Of a stretch of DNA of 46,508 nucleotides, positions 23,229 through 31,758 are shown in pieces. The DNA lies in assembly GCF_013362995.1 (NCBI RefSeq), contig NZ_JABWDV010000345.1:1-46508 (forward strand), written 5' to 3'. Position numbers and translations under genes: made by a program. Source of the DNA: Streptomyces sp. TRM64462 (GTDB lineage: Bacteria; Actinomycetota; Actinomycetes; Streptomycetales; Streptomycetaceae). How positions within the stretch are numbered: position 1 is the stretch's first letter; each line of letters opens with the position of its first letter. Below the pieces are notes generated by a model. That model was not told where the DNA came from, searched no databases, and saw nothing but the letters and a program-made list of their open reading frames with translations.

Positions 23229-23696
23229 ATGACAGACGTACGCATTCGCAGGGCACGGGCCGCCGACGCGGAGGCGATCACGCGCGTGTTCCTGGCGTCG
23301 CGCGCCGCCGCCATGCCGTACCTGCCGCGTCTGCACAGCGACGAGGAGACCCGCGCCTGGATCGAGGCCGTCGTGCTGCCGGGCTGTGCCGTGTGGGTGG
23401 CCGAGCAGGGCGAAGGACCGGCCGGCGTCGTCGGGTTCGCGGCGCTCGACGGCACCGTGCTCGACCACCTCTACCTGCGGCCGGACGTACGGCGCCGGGG
23501 CATCGGCACCGCGCTCCTCGCGGCCGTACGGGCGGCGTCACCGCACGAGCTTTCGCTGCACGTCTTCCAGCGCAACGACGCCGCCCGCGCCTTCTACGAG
23601 CGGCACGGCTTCACCGCCGGCACGTTCGACGACGGCGGCCGCAACGAGGAGAACGAACCCGACGTCACCTATCACTGGACCGCCGCGGCCGGCTGA
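23229..23696 (+). CDS. GNAT-family N-acetyltransferase
   Basis: A 155-residue acetyltransferase. The acetyl-CoA site is clear: LDHLYLRPDVRRRGIGTALL, containing the Q/RxxGxG/A-type loop RRRGIG, followed by LHVFQRNDAARAFYERHGF, the usual RimI-like C-terminal motif. The substrate is unknown. The ATG at 23229 has a GGGGGAA site (23214-23220). The leader carries the tandem repeat at 23151-23208. The last 25 bases overlap the convergent lutC gene. Confidence 0.87.
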   Translation: MTDVRIRRARAADAEAITRVFLASRAAAMPYLPRLHSDEETRAWIEAVVLPGCAVWVAEQGEGPAGVVGFAALDGTVLDHLYLRPDVRRRGIGTALLAAVRAASPHELSLHVFQRNDAARAFYERHGFTAGTFDDGGRNEENEPDVTYHWTAAAG

Positions 23697-24361
23697 GCCG
23701 GAGCCGGAGCCCGGACCAGGACCACCTCCAGGGTCCTCGGGCCGTGGACGCCCTCCACCCGGTCCAGTTCGATGTCGCTCGTCGCCGAAGGGCCGGAGAT
23801 CCACGTCAACGGGCGGCGCGGGTCGAGGCGTTCCAGGGCCTGCGGCACCGAGTCGACGACCTGGTCCGGGACCCGGACCACGCAGACGTGGTGGTCCGGT
23901 ACGAGAGTGATACGGCGCCTGCCCTGGTCGGGCCCGCCGTCCAGCACGATCGTGCCGGTCTCCGCGATCGCCACCGCGCAGCCCGTGACGACGCTGTCCA
24001 CCGCGTCCAGCTCACGCGCGGTGCTCCCCGCCAGGTCGTGGACCAGCGTCGCGTCCACGGCGGCCGTCCACGCGTGCGGCAGCCCCGGCGGGACCAGCAC
24101 CGAGCGTGCGCCACGCGCGGCGAGCTGCCGGGCCAGCAGCCCCGGCAGCTCGTCCTCCGTGGCGCGGTGCACCAGGGCCCGGTAGTCGGCGAGGTTCCCG
24201 GCCAGGAGTTCGGCCGTCTCGTCCGTGGTCCTGTCGCCGTGGACACGGAGGTACGCGCGCTCCACGGGCGCGTCCGCCGGGCGCTCGGCCCTCGGCACGT
24301 CCGCCAGGGCACGGCGGATCCGCGCGAGGACACGATCCCTGCCGGAGTAGCCGGAATTCAT
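23672..24361 (-). CDS. lutC: LUD-domain lactate utilization protein C
   Basis: A 229-residue LutC/YkgG protein consisting of one LUD domain. Typical features are the N-terminal RDRVLARIRRAL helix, GCAVAIAETGTIVLDGGPDQGRR and LVPDHHVCVVRVPDQV, ending with TWISGPSATSDIELDRVEGVHGP. LutABC oxidise L-lactate to pyruvate using iron-sulfur clusters in place of a flavin lactate dehydrogenase. The ATG at 24361 overlaps the lutB stop. The 3' end runs 25 bases into the convergent acetyltransferase gene, an unusual but clean tail-to-tail overlap. Confidence 0.9.
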   Translation of the reverse strand: MNSGYSGRDRVLARIRRALADVPRAERPADAPVERAYLRVHGDRTTDETAELLAGNLADYRALVHRATEDELPGLLARQLAARGARSVLVPPGLPHAWTAAVDATLVHDLAGSTARELDAVDSVVTGCAVAIAETGTIVLDGGPDQGRRRITLVPDHHVCVVRVPDQVVDSVPQALERLDPRRPLTWISGPSATSDIELDRVEGVHGPRTLEVVLVRAPAPAQPAAAVQ

Positions 24362-25839
24362 CGGCCGTCGCCTCCTCTTGTGCGCTGCCACCAGTCACGG
24401 AACGACTCCTCCGGCACCTCCGGAAGCGCCCGCGTGTCCGTCCACGCCCGCCCCGGACCCGGGAGCCGCTCCGGGTGCAGGCGGCGGGTGCGGGACGCCA
24501 GTCGCTGCCCGGCCCGCAGCGCCGCCGGGTGGTCCAGGGCCCAGCGGGCCGCACGCATCGCCGCACGCTCCGCCGCGTGCCCCTTCGCGGGCCGCAGCGT
24601 GACCTTCGTACCGTTCCTCGTCACCTCGCCGCCCTGCACCACCCGCTCCCGCAGATGCACCAGCACCTCCGGGATGTCGATGGCCACGGGGCACACCTCG
24701 TAGCAGGCCCCGCACAGCGACGACGCGTACGGGAGCGAGGCGTCGACCTCGCCGGCCGTGCCGCGCAGCTGCGGCGTGAGGATCGCGCCGATCGGGCCCG
24801 GGTAGACGGAGCCGTACGCGTGGCCGCCGGCCCGCTCGTACACCGGGCAGACGTTCAGACAGGCCGAGCAGCGGATGCAGCGCAGCGCCTGCCGGCCCAC
24901 CCCGTCGGCCAGGGTGTCCGTGCGCCCGTTGTCCAGCAGCACCAGGTGGAAGTCCTGCGGGCCGTCGGAGTCCGTCGTCCCCGTCCACGTACTCGTGTAC
25001 GGGTTCATCCGCTCCGCCGTCGACGACCGGGGGAGCAACTGGAGGAACACCTCCAGGTCCTGCCACGTCGGCACCACCTTCTCGATCCCCACGACCGAGA
25101 TCAGCGTCTCGGGGAGGGTCAGGCACATACGGCCGTTGCCCTCGGACTCCACGACCACCAGCGTGCCGGTCTCCGCCACCATGAAGTTGGCGCCCGAGAC
25201 GCCCACCTTGGCGCGCAGGAACTTCTCCCGCAGATGCAGCCGTGCCGCCTCCGCCAGCTCCGCCGGGGTCTCCGTGAGCCCGTCCGGCGCCGGGCGGCCC
25301 CAACGGCCCATCTCCTCGCGGAAGATGTCGCGGATCTCGCCCCGGTTGCGGTGGATCGCCGGGACCAGGATGTGCGACGGGCGGTCCTCGCCCAACTGGA
25401 CGATCAGCTCCGCCAGATCCGTCTCGTACGCGCGGATGCCCTCGGCCTCCAGCGCCTCGTTGAGGCCGATCTCCTGCGTCGCCATCGACTTGACCTTGAC
25501 GACCTCGCGCTCCCCGGTCGCCTTCACCAGATACGTGACGATCCGGTTCGCCTCGTCCGCGTCGGCGGCCCAGTGGACCGTGCCGCCCGCCGCCGTGACC
25601 GCCTCCTCCAACTGCACCAGATAGTGGTCGAGGTGACGGAGCGTCCGGTCCTTGACGGCCTTGCCGGCGGCGCGCAACTCCTGCCAGTCCGCCAGCTCGG
25701 CGACGGCCTTCGCCCGCTTGTCGCGGATGGTGTGCGTGGCGTGCCGCAGATTGCCGCGCAGCGTCGGGTTCCGCACGGCGTCGTGCGCGGCCTTCGGGAA
25801 GGCGGGCATGCCGAGATACGTCCGGGGGTCGCCGCTCAT
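24358..25839 (-). CDS. lutB: Lactate utilization iron-sulfur protein B
   Basis: A 493-residue LutB/YkgF protein. An N-terminal LUD-like domain (about 70-300) includes VKVKSMATQEIGLNEALEAEG and FMVAETGTLVVVESEGNGR. Two ferredoxin-type 4Fe-4S motifs follow: Cys321/324/327/331 (CIRCSACLNVCP) and Cys376/379/383 (CGACYEVCP). A basic C-terminal tail completes it. It forms a complex with LutA and LutC for L-lactate oxidation. The ATG at 25839 overlaps the lutA stop, so all three are translated in series. Its place behind the rhamnose genes fits disposal of the L-lactate made from L-lactaldehyde. Confidence 0.92.
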   Translation of the reverse strand: MSGDPRTYLGMPAFPKAAHDAVRNPTLRGNLRHATHTIRDKRAKAVAELADWQELRAAGKAVKDRTLRHLDHYLVQLEEAVTAAGGTVHWAADADEANRIVTYLVKATGEREVVKVKSMATQEIGLNEALEAEGIRAYETDLAELIVQLGEDRPSHILVPAIHRNRGEIRDIFREEMGRWGRPAPDGLTETPAELAEAARLHLREKFLRAKVGVSGANFMVAETGTLVVVESEGNGRMCLTLPETLISVVGIEKVVPTWQDLEVFLQLLPRSSTAERMNPYTSTWTGTTDSDGPQDFHLVLLDNGRTDTLADGVGRQALRCIRCSACLNVCPVYERAGGHAYGSVYPGPIGAILTPQLRGTAGEVDASLPYASSLCGACYEVCPVAIDIPEVLVHLRERVVQGGEVTRNGTKVTLRPAKGHAAERAAMRAARWALDHPAALRAGQRLASRTRRLHPERLPGPGRAWTDTRALPEVPEESFRDWWQRTRGGDGR

Positions 25840-26591
25840 ACGTAGGGCTCCTGCTCGGTCGAGGCGAGGATCTCCGCCAGGTGCACGGGACGGACCGCCG
25901 CGCCCTGCCGGGCGAGCGTCCCGCCGATGTGCAGCAGACACGAGTTGTCGACCGTGCACACCATGTCGGCGCCGGTGGCCCGGATGGCGCGCACCTTGTC
26001 CGCGCCCATCGCCGCCGACACGTCCGCGTTCTTCACGGCGAACGTGCCGCCGAAGCCGCAGCACTCGTCGGCGCCCGGCAGCTCCCGCAGCTCCAGGCCC
26101 CCGACCCGCTCCAGGAGCCGGCGCGGCCGGTCCCGCAGGCCCAGCACCCGCAGCCCGTGACAGGTCGGGTGGTACGTGACCGTGTGCGGGAAGTACGCGC
26201 CGACGTCCGTCACACCGAGGACGTCGACGAGGAACTCGGTCAGCTCGAACGTCCGGGGCACGGCCCGCGCGGCCGCGTCGGCCAGCTCACGGCCACGGTG
26301 CTCGGCCGCGGCCTTCGCGCCGATGCGCGGGTAGTTGTCGCGGACCATGGCGGCGCAGGATCCGGAGGGCGTGACCACGTAGTCGTAGCCCTCGAAGGCC
26401 GCGTCGAAACGCCGTACGAGCGGCTCGGTCTCGTGGCGGTAGCCGGTGTTGAACTGGGGCTGGCCGCAGCAGCTCTGCGCCGCGGGGAAGTCGACGTCGA
26501 CGCCGAGGCGCTCCAGCAGCCGGACCACGGCCTGCCCGGTGCGGGGGAAGAGGGTGTCGTTGACGCAGGTGACGAAGAGGGCTACGCGCAC
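25836..26591 (-). CDS. lutA: Lactate utilization protein A, CCG-domain Fe-S oxidoreductase
   Basis: A 251-residue LutA/YkgE protein with two cysteine-rich CCG domains: SCCGQPQFNTGYR (Cys41-Cys42) and ECCGFGGTFAVKN (Cys177-Cys178), with additional Cys at SGSCAAM and HPTCHG. These bind an Fe-S cluster as in heterodisulfide reductase and glycolate oxidase subunits. The start is GTG 26591, inside the last codons of rhaB; AAGGAGG, itself within rhaB, is 7 bases upstream. Expression is therefore tied to the rhamnose operon rather than to a separate lactate regulator. Confidence 0.9.
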   Translation of the reverse strand: MRVALFVTCVNDTLFPRTGQAVVRLLERLGVDVDFPAAQSCCGQPQFNTGYRHETEPLVRRFDAAFEGYDYVVTPSGSCAAMVRDNYPRIGAKAAAEHRGRELADAAARAVPRTFELTEFLVDVLGVTDVGAYFPHTVTYHPTCHGLRVLGLRDRPRRLLERVGGLELRELPGADECCGFGGTFAVKNADVSAAMGADKVRAIRATGADMVCTVDNSCLLHIGGTLARQGAAVRPVHLAEILASTEQEPYV

Positions 26592-28102
26592 GTCTCGTCC
26601 TCCTTCTCCGTCTGCCGCTCCGTCCGCTGCTCTGTCCGCTCCGCGATCCGGGACGCGGCCTCGTCCCAGGCCGCACGGCCGCCTGACGGATCGTAGTACC
26701 GCAGCGGCTGCGTCGCGCGGAGCAGCGCCCGCAGCTCCGGCAGGCCCCCGCCGATCACGCCGGCCGCGCGCGCCTGGACCAGGACGTTGCCGAGGGCGGC
26801 CGCCTCCGCGGGGCCCGCGACGACCGGCAGGCCGGTCGCGTCCGCCGTCAGCCGGCAGAGCAGCGCGTTGTACGCGCCGCCGCCGACGATGTGCACGGTG
26901 CCGACGGACCGGCCCGACAGCCGCCGCGCCTCGTCGACGGCCCGGCGGTGCGCCAGCGCGAGGGAGTCCAGGACACAGCGCGTGAACTCGGCCGGGGTGC
27001 GCGGCACCGGCTGCCCGGTGCGGGCGCACGCGTCCGCGATACGGCGCGGCATGTCGTCCGGGGCCAGGAAGGCGGGGTCGCCCGCGTCGACGACCGAACG
27101 GAGCGGCTCGGCCTCCGCGGCCCCGGCGAGGAGAGCGTCGAGATCCTGCGGGCGGCCCTGCGCCTCCCAGGCGCGCAGGCACTCCTGGAGCAGCCACAGG
27201 CCCATGATGTTGCGGAGGTAGCGGACGGTGCCGTCCACGCCCAGCTCGTTGGTGAAGTTCGCGGCGCGGGACGCCTCGGTGAGGACCGGCGCGTCCAGCT
27301 CGACCCCGGCGAGCGACCAGGTGCCGGTCGCGATGTACGCGAAGTCGTCCCCGGCCGCCGGGACCCCGACGACCGCCGACGCCGTGTCGTGCGACCCGAC
27401 GGCCGTCACCGGGACCGGGCCTTCGAGCCCCGTCTCGGCCAGGACGTGGGGCAGCAGCAGCCCGGCGGGATCCCCGGGCCCGCGGAGCGGCGGGAACAGA
27501 CCGACGTCGATCCCGAGCCGGGCGGCCACGGTGGGGGACCAGTCGCGGGTACGCGGATCGAGGAGCTGCGTCGTCGACGCGTTCGTGATCTCCGTACCCG
27601 CCTCGCCCGTGAGCCAGTACGCGATGAGGTCCGGGATCAGCAGGGCGCGCCGCGCCGCCGCGAACTGGGGCGTGCCCTGGGCGGCGACCAACTGGTACAC
27701 GGTGTTGAACGGCAGGTGCTGAAGCCCGGTCGCCGCGTACAGCTCATCGGGCGGAAGCACGGCGGCGACCTTCTCGGCGGTGCCGTCGGTGCGGGCGTCG
27801 CGGTAGTGGACGGGGTTGCCGAGGAGGGCGCCCGTGGCGTCGAGGAGCCCGTGGTCGACGGCCCAGCTGTCGACCCCGACCCCGTCGAGCCGGCCCCCCG
27901 CGGCGGCACCCGCCGCCCGCAGGCCGTCCAGGACGCCGCGGTACAGGGCCAGGATGTCCCAGTGCAGGGCCCCGGCGACCCGGACGGGCCGGTTGGGGAA
28001 GCGGTGGACCTCCTCGATCTCCAGGGTGTCCGGGGTGACGCGGGCGAGTATGACGCGCCCGCTGGATGCGCCGAGGTCGACGGCGGCGAAGGTGGATGGC
28101 AT
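26582..28102 (-). CDS. rhaB: Rhamnulokinase (FGGY family)
   Basis: A 506-residue carbohydrate kinase. Visible are the phosphate-binding loop AAVDLGASSGRVIL, the substrate region GVDSWAVDHGLLD and HYRDART, catalytic Asp in VGSHDTASAV, the adenosine loop IATGTWSLAGVE and the C-terminal HIVGGGAYNALLCRLTAD motif. The Gly-Ala-Ser-Ser-Gly-Arg loop and HYRDARTDG are characteristic of rhamnulokinase. It phosphorylates L-rhamnulose for the RhaEW aldolase. The C-terminus is an odd charged tail with repeated Glu/Arg-Gln-Thr (ERTEQRTERQTEKEDE), part of which doubles as the lutA ribosome-binding region. Confidence 0.9.
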   Translation of the reverse strand: MPSTFAAVDLGASSGRVILARVTPDTLEIEEVHRFPNRPVRVAGALHWDILALYRGVLDGLRAAGAAAGGRLDGVGVDSWAVDHGLLDATGALLGNPVHYRDARTDGTAEKVAAVLPPDELYAATGLQHLPFNTVYQLVAAQGTPQFAAARRALLIPDLIAYWLTGEAGTEITNASTTQLLDPRTRDWSPTVAARLGIDVGLFPPLRGPGDPAGLLLPHVLAETGLEGPVPVTAVGSHDTASAVVGVPAAGDDFAYIATGTWSLAGVELDAPVLTEASRAANFTNELGVDGTVRYLRNIMGLWLLQECLRAWEAQGRPQDLDALLAGAAEAEPLRSVVDAGDPAFLAPDDMPRRIADACARTGQPVPRTPAEFTRCVLDSLALAHRRAVDEARRLSGRSVGTVHIVGGGAYNALLCRLTADATGLPVVAGPAEAAALGNVLVQARAAGVIGGGLPELRALLRATQPLRYYDPSGGRAAWDEAASRIAERTEQRTERQTEKEDETCA

Positions 28103-28129
28103 GGGGTCCTCGGTGGGTGGTGGTCAACC

Positions 28130-28249
28130 GGGGGCTCCGCCCCCGGACGCCCGTATCGCGCCTGGACGGCGCTTGTCCTCAATCGCCGGACGGGCTCGCA
28201 TTGAGCCCCTCCGGCGTTTGAGGAGCGGGGGTTCGGGGGCGGAGCCCCC
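28130..28249. repeat. Streptomyces-type nested intergenic inverted repeat
   Basis: The outer arms GGGGGCTCCGCCCCC (28130-28144) and GGGGGCGGAGCCCCC (28235-28249) are each palindromic and mutually complementary. Inside, TCCTCAA-CGCCGG-GGGCTC pairs with GAGCCC-CCGGCG-TTGAGGA (about 28176-28224). This dispersed element is common between Streptomyces genes and likely acts as a terminator or RNA-stability structure between rhaEW and rhaB, making rhaB-lutABC expression lower than that of rhaI-rhaEW. Confidence 0.8.
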
Positions 28250-28279
28250 GATTCGGGAAGGGGCGGGGTGGGGGATGAA

Positions 28280-30343
28280 TCAGCGCAGGAACGCCGCCGC
28301 CACGCCCGCGTCCACCGGAATGTGGAGGCCCGTCGTGTGCGTGAGCTCCCCGCCCGTCAGGGCGAACACCGCGTTCGCGACGTGCTCCGGCAGCACCTCC
28401 CGCTTCAGCAGCGTCCGCTGGGCGTAGAACTCGCCCAGCTTCTCCTCCTCCACGCCGTACACCGCCGCCCGCTGCGCCCCCCAGCCGCCCGCGAAGATCC
28501 CGGAGCCGCGCACCACACCGTCCGGGTTGACGCCGTTGACGCGGATGCCGTGCTCGCCCAGTTCGGCGGCGAGCAGCCGCACCTGGTGCGCCTGGTCGGC
28601 CTTCGTCGCGCCGTACGCGACGTTGTTGGGCCCCGCGAAGACACCGTTCTTGGACGCGATGTACACGATGTCGCCGCCCACGCCCTGCGCGATCATCACC
28701 CGCGCCGCCTCCCGGGACACCAGGAAGGAACCGCGCGCCATGATGTCGTGCTGGAGGTCCCAGTCGCGGGCCGACGTCTCCAGGAGCGGCTTGGACACGG
28801 AGACGCCGGCGTTGTTCACCACCAGGTCCACGCCGCCGAACGCCAGCAGCGCCGCGCGGAACGCCGCAGCGATCTGCTCCTCGCTCGTGACGTCCACGGT
28901 GACGGCCACCGCCCGGTCGGGCCCGCCGAGCTCGTCCGCGACGGCCGCCGCGTTCTCCGCGTTCAGGTCGGCGACGACCACGCACGCGCCCTCGGCGACG
29001 AGCCGCCGCGCGATGGCCCGGCCGATGCCGGAGCCCGCGCCCGTCACCAGCGCGATCCTCGCCGCCAGCGGCTTCGGCTTCGGCATGCGCCGCAGCTTCG
29101 CCTCCTCCAGCTCCCAGTACTCGATGCGGAACTTCTCCCGCTCCTCGATCGGCGCGTACGACGACACGGCCTCCGCGCCGCGCATGACGTTGACGGCGTT
29201 GACGTAGAACTCGCCCGCCACGCGCGCGGTCTGCTTGTCCTTGCCGTACGAGAACATGCCGACGCCCGGCACCAGCACGATCGCCGGGTCGGCGCCGCGC
29301 ATCGCGGGCGAGTCGGGCGCGGCGTGCCGTTCGTAGTACGCGCGGTACTCGTCGCGGTAGGCGACATGCAGCGCCTTGAGGCGCGCCACGGCCTCCTCCA
29401 GGGGCGCGGACGGCGGCAGGTCCAGGACCAGGGGCCTGACCTTCGTACGGAGGAAGTGGTCCGGGCAGGACGTGCCGAGGGCCGCGAGGCGCGGGTGCTC
29501 GGCGCGTGAGACGAAGTCCAGGACGGCTTCGGCGTCGTTGAAGTGGCCGACCTGGGGCCGGTCCGCGGACGCGATCGCCCGGATGTACGGGGCGAGCGCG
29601 GCCGCCCGTTCCCGGCGCGCGTCCGCCGGCAGCGACTCGTACCCCTCCAGGACCGGGCCGAACGGCTCGGGCCTGCCGTGCTGCGCGAGGAACGTCTCCG
29701 CCGTGCGGATGATGGAGAGGGAGTTGGCCTCGCACTCCTCGCTGGTGGCGCCCCACGCCGTGATGCCGTGTCCGCCCAGGACGCAGCCGATCGCCTGCGG
29801 GTTGGCCTCCTTCACGGCGGCGATGTCCAGGCCGAGCTGGAAGCCGGGCCGCCGCCACGGCACCCACACCACCTTGTCGCCGAAGCACTCGGCGGTCAGC
29901 TTCTCGCCGTCGGCGGCGCAGGCCAGGGCGATGCCCGAGTCCGGGTGGAGGTGGTCGACGTGGGCGGCGTCGACCAGGCCGTGCATGGCGGTGTCGATCG
30001 AGGGGGCGGCGCCGCCCTTGCCGTGGAGGCAGTAGTCGAACGCGGCGACCATCTCGTCCTCGCGCTCCACACCCGGGTACACGCCGGTCAGCGCCCGCAG
30101 CCGGTCCAGGCGCAGGGCCGCGAGACCGGACTCCCTCAGCGTGCCGAGGTCGCCGCCGGAGCCCTTCACCCACATCAGCTCGACGTCGCCGCCGGTCACC
30201 GGATCGCTCGCGGTGCCCTTGGCCGAGGTGTTGCCGCCCGCGTAGTTGGTGTTGCGGGGGTCGGCGCCCAGCCGGTTCGAACGCTCCAGCAGGTCCTTCA
30301 CCGCTTCGTGCTGTCGCTGTCGCTGTCGCTGCCACTCTGCCAT
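28280..30343 (-). CDS. rhaEW: Bifunctional rhamnulose-1-phosphate aldolase / L-lactaldehyde dehydrogenase
   Basis: A 687-residue fusion. Residues 1 to about 415 are a class II aldolase domain with zinc-ligand candidates His128, His131 or His133 (HVDHLH) and His192 (GGHGITAWG). Residues about 428-687 are a short-chain dehydrogenase with TGAGSGIG (434-441), NNAG (510-513) and the Ser564-Tyr577-Lys581 triad (YGATK). The aldolase splits L-rhamnulose-1-phosphate to DHAP and L-lactaldehyde, and the SDR half oxidises the aldehyde to L-lactate, as known for RhaEW proteins. The ATG at 30343 is used because GGGGAG lies about 10 bases upstream; GTG 30352 is possible. The N-terminus contains a QRQRQRQ run coded by a CGCTGT repeat. 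Confidence 0.92.
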   Translation of the reverse strand: MAEWQRQRQRQHEAVKDLLERSNRLGADPRNTNYAGGNTSAKGTASDPVTGGDVELMWVKGSGGDLGTLRESGLAALRLDRLRALTGVYPGVEREDEMVAAFDYCLHGKGGAAPSIDTAMHGLVDAAHVDHLHPDSGIALACAADGEKLTAECFGDKVVWVPWRRPGFQLGLDIAAVKEANPQAIGCVLGGHGITAWGATSEECEANSLSIIRTAETFLAQHGRPEPFGPVLEGYESLPADARRERAAALAPYIRAIASADRPQVGHFNDAEAVLDFVSRAEHPRLAALGTSCPDHFLRTKVRPLVLDLPPSAPLEEAVARLKALHVAYRDEYRAYYERHAAPDSPAMRGADPAIVLVPGVGMFSYGKDKQTARVAGEFYVNAVNVMRGAEAVSSYAPIEEREKFRIEYWELEEAKLRRMPKPKPLAARIALVTGAGSGIGRAIARRLVAEGACVVVADLNAENAAAVADELGGPDRAVAVTVDVTSEEQIAAAFRAALLAFGGVDLVVNNAGVSVSKPLLETSARDWDLQHDIMARGSFLVSREAARVMIAQGVGGDIVYIASKNGVFAGPNNVAYGATKADQAHQVRLLAAELGEHGIRVNGVNPDGVVRGSGIFAGGWGAQRAAVYGVEEEKLGEFYAQRTLLKREVLPEHVANAVFALTGGELTHTTGLHIPVDAGVAAAFLR

Positions 30344-30348
30344 GACCT

Positions 30349-31518
30349 TCACGCTCCCCATCCGGCCTGGGTCCCGCCCACGCGCTCGTCGACGATCTGC
30401 TGCGCCCAGCCCGAGCGGTGGTAGGCCGCGATCGGGTCCGGGTCGATGCCCAGCTCGTCGCGCACCTCGGCGAGCAGCGGACGGACATCGGTGTTGTACG
30501 CGTCCATCAGGACGGCGTTGGCGGCGAGGACGTCGCCGGCTGCCTGCGCGGCGGACAGGGCGTCGGCGTCCACCAGCAGCGCCTTGGCGGTGGCCTCCTG
30601 GACGTTCATCACGGAGCGGATGATCGCCGGTATCTTCGCCTCGATGTTGTGGCACTGGTCGAGCATGAACGCCACGTCGGCGCCGAAGCCCCCGCCCCGT
30701 ACCACCTCGTACATGATCCGGAACAGCTGGAACGGGTCGGCGGCGCCCACCATGAGGTCGTCGTCGGCGTAGAAGCGCGAGTTGAAGTCGAAGCCGCCGA
30801 GCTTCCCCTCGCGCAGCAGCAGCGCCACGATGAACTCGATGTTGGTGCCGGGCGCGTGGTGGCCGGTGTCGACGACGACGCGCGCCTTCTCGCCGAGCTT
30901 CAGGCAGTGCGCGTACGCCGTGCCCCAGTCGGGGACGTCCGTCGTGTAGAAGGCCGGCTCGAAGAACTTGTACTCCAGCAGCATCCGCTGGTCGTCGCCG
31001 AGCCGCTCGTACACGGCGGCGAGGGCCTCGGCGAGCCGGTCCTGGCGGGCGCGGATGTCGTCCTGGCCGGGGTAGTTCGTACCGTCCGAGAACCACAGCT
31101 TCAGGTCGCGGGAGCCGGTGGCGTCCATGATGTCGACGCACTCCAGCAGATGGTCCAGGGCCTTGCGGCGGACCTTCGCGTCGGGGTGGCAGACGCTGCC
31201 GAGCCTGTAGTCGTCGTCCTGGAAGACGTTGGAGTTGATCGTCCCGAGCCTCAGGCCGCGCTCCTCGGCGTGCCGGGCGAGGGCCGCGTAGTCGTCGACC
31301 CTGTCCCAGGGGATGTGCAGCGCGACGGTCGGCGCGGCCCCGGTGTGCTGGTGGACGCGGGCCGCGTCGTCCAGCTTCTCCTGAGGGGTGCGCGGGACAC
31401 CGGCCTGTGCGAACACCTTGAAGCGGGTCCCCGAGTTCCCGTACGCCCAGGACGGTGTCTCGATGGCCTGGGCCCGCAGGGCTGCCTTCACAGCGGAGAC
31501 GTCGGATCGGCTCGTCAT
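30349..31518 (-). CDS. rhaI: L-rhamnose isomerase (RhaI, Pseudomonas type)
   Basis: A 389-residue TIM-barrel sugar isomerase of the RhaI group. Characteristic stretches are LHIPWDRVDDYAALARHAEERGL, TINSNVFQDDDYRLGSVCHPD, KLWFSDGTNYPGQDDIRARQ, LLEYKFFEPAFYTTDVPDWGTAY, VDTGHHAPGTNIEFIVA and GGFDFNSRFYADDDLMVGAADPFQLFRI, which supply the metal-binding Glu, Asp and His residues. It converts L-rhamnose to L-rhamnulose. It is the first gene of the catabolic operon, with ATG 31518 behind AGGAG. A sigma70-like promoter and LacI-type operator lie directly upstream. RhaEW starts 5 bases after its stop. Confidence 0.93.
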   Translation of the reverse strand: MTSRSDVSAVKAALRAQAIETPSWAYGNSGTRFKVFAQAGVPRTPQEKLDDAARVHQHTGAAPTVALHIPWDRVDDYAALARHAEERGLRLGTINSNVFQDDDYRLGSVCHPDAKVRRKALDHLLECVDIMDATGSRDLKLWFSDGTNYPGQDDIRARQDRLAEALAAVYERLGDDQRMLLEYKFFEPAFYTTDVPDWGTAYAHCLKLGEKARVVVDTGHHAPGTNIEFIVALLLREGKLGGFDFNSRFYADDDLMVGAADPFQLFRIMYEVVRGGGFGADVAFMLDQCHNIEAKIPAIIRSVMNVQEATAKALLVDADALSAAQAAGDVLAANAVLMDAYNTDVRPLLAEVRDELGIDPDPIAAYHRSGWAQQIVDERVGGTQAGWGA

Positions 31519-31535
31519 CGTCAGCGCTCCTGATT

Positions 31536-31551
31536 AATGAATCGTTTCATT
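31536..31551. promoter_or_regulatory. LacI-type operator of the rhamnose catabolic operon
   Basis: AATGAATCGTTTCATT has perfect 6-bp arms (AATGAA/TTCATT) around a CG centre, the usual form for LacI-family repressors. It sits at the predicted transcription start of the rhaI operon, between its -10 box and ribosome-binding site. No LacI-family gene is in the window. Confidence 0.75.
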
Positions 31552-31557
31552 GGCGTG

Positions 31558-31586
31558 AAGCTATGGGCGCCCGCCGTACCTGTCAA
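31558..31586 (-). promoter_or_regulatory. Promoter of the rhaI-rhaEW-rhaB-lutABC operon
   Basis: On the minus strand a perfect -35 TTGACA (31586-31581), a 17-base spacer and a -10 TAGCTT (31563-31558) are followed by the operator at 31536-31551. This is a standard vegetative-sigma promoter with a roadblock operator at the start point. Confidence 0.7.
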
Positions 31587-31659
31587 GGGCGCGTGACCGC
31601 CATGATCCCGGTTCACATCACGAAACGACCAAAGGTTGAAAGTTTGAGGGGGTGACCCA

Positions 31660-31689
31660 TTGACGTTGTCGTATCGGCACGTCTAGCTT
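31660..31689 (+). promoter_or_regulatory. Promoter of the rhamnose ABC importer operon
   Basis: -35 TTGACG (31660-31665), an 18-base spacer and -10 TAGCTT (31684-31689). The -10 hexamer is identical to that of the divergent rhaI promoter, and an operator-like inverted repeat follows at 31704-31715, so both arms of the locus are probably co-regulated. Confidence 0.65.
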
Positions 31690-31703
31690 CCGGGAAACCT
31701 CGT

Positions 31704-31715
31704 TGAAACCTTTCA
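31704..31715. promoter_or_regulatory. Second LacI-like operator, importer side
   Basis: TGAAACCTTTCA has perfect 5-bp arms. With flanks, GTTGAAACCTTTCACG shares 10 of 16 positions with the reverse strand of the 31536-31551 operator, including TGAAAC and TTCA. It lies about 15 bases downstream of the predicted -10 box of the importer operon. Confidence 0.6.
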
Positions 31716-31758
31716 CGGCGTGAGGGGCCCGACCGCCACCGCCGTTGAGGAGCTCTCC

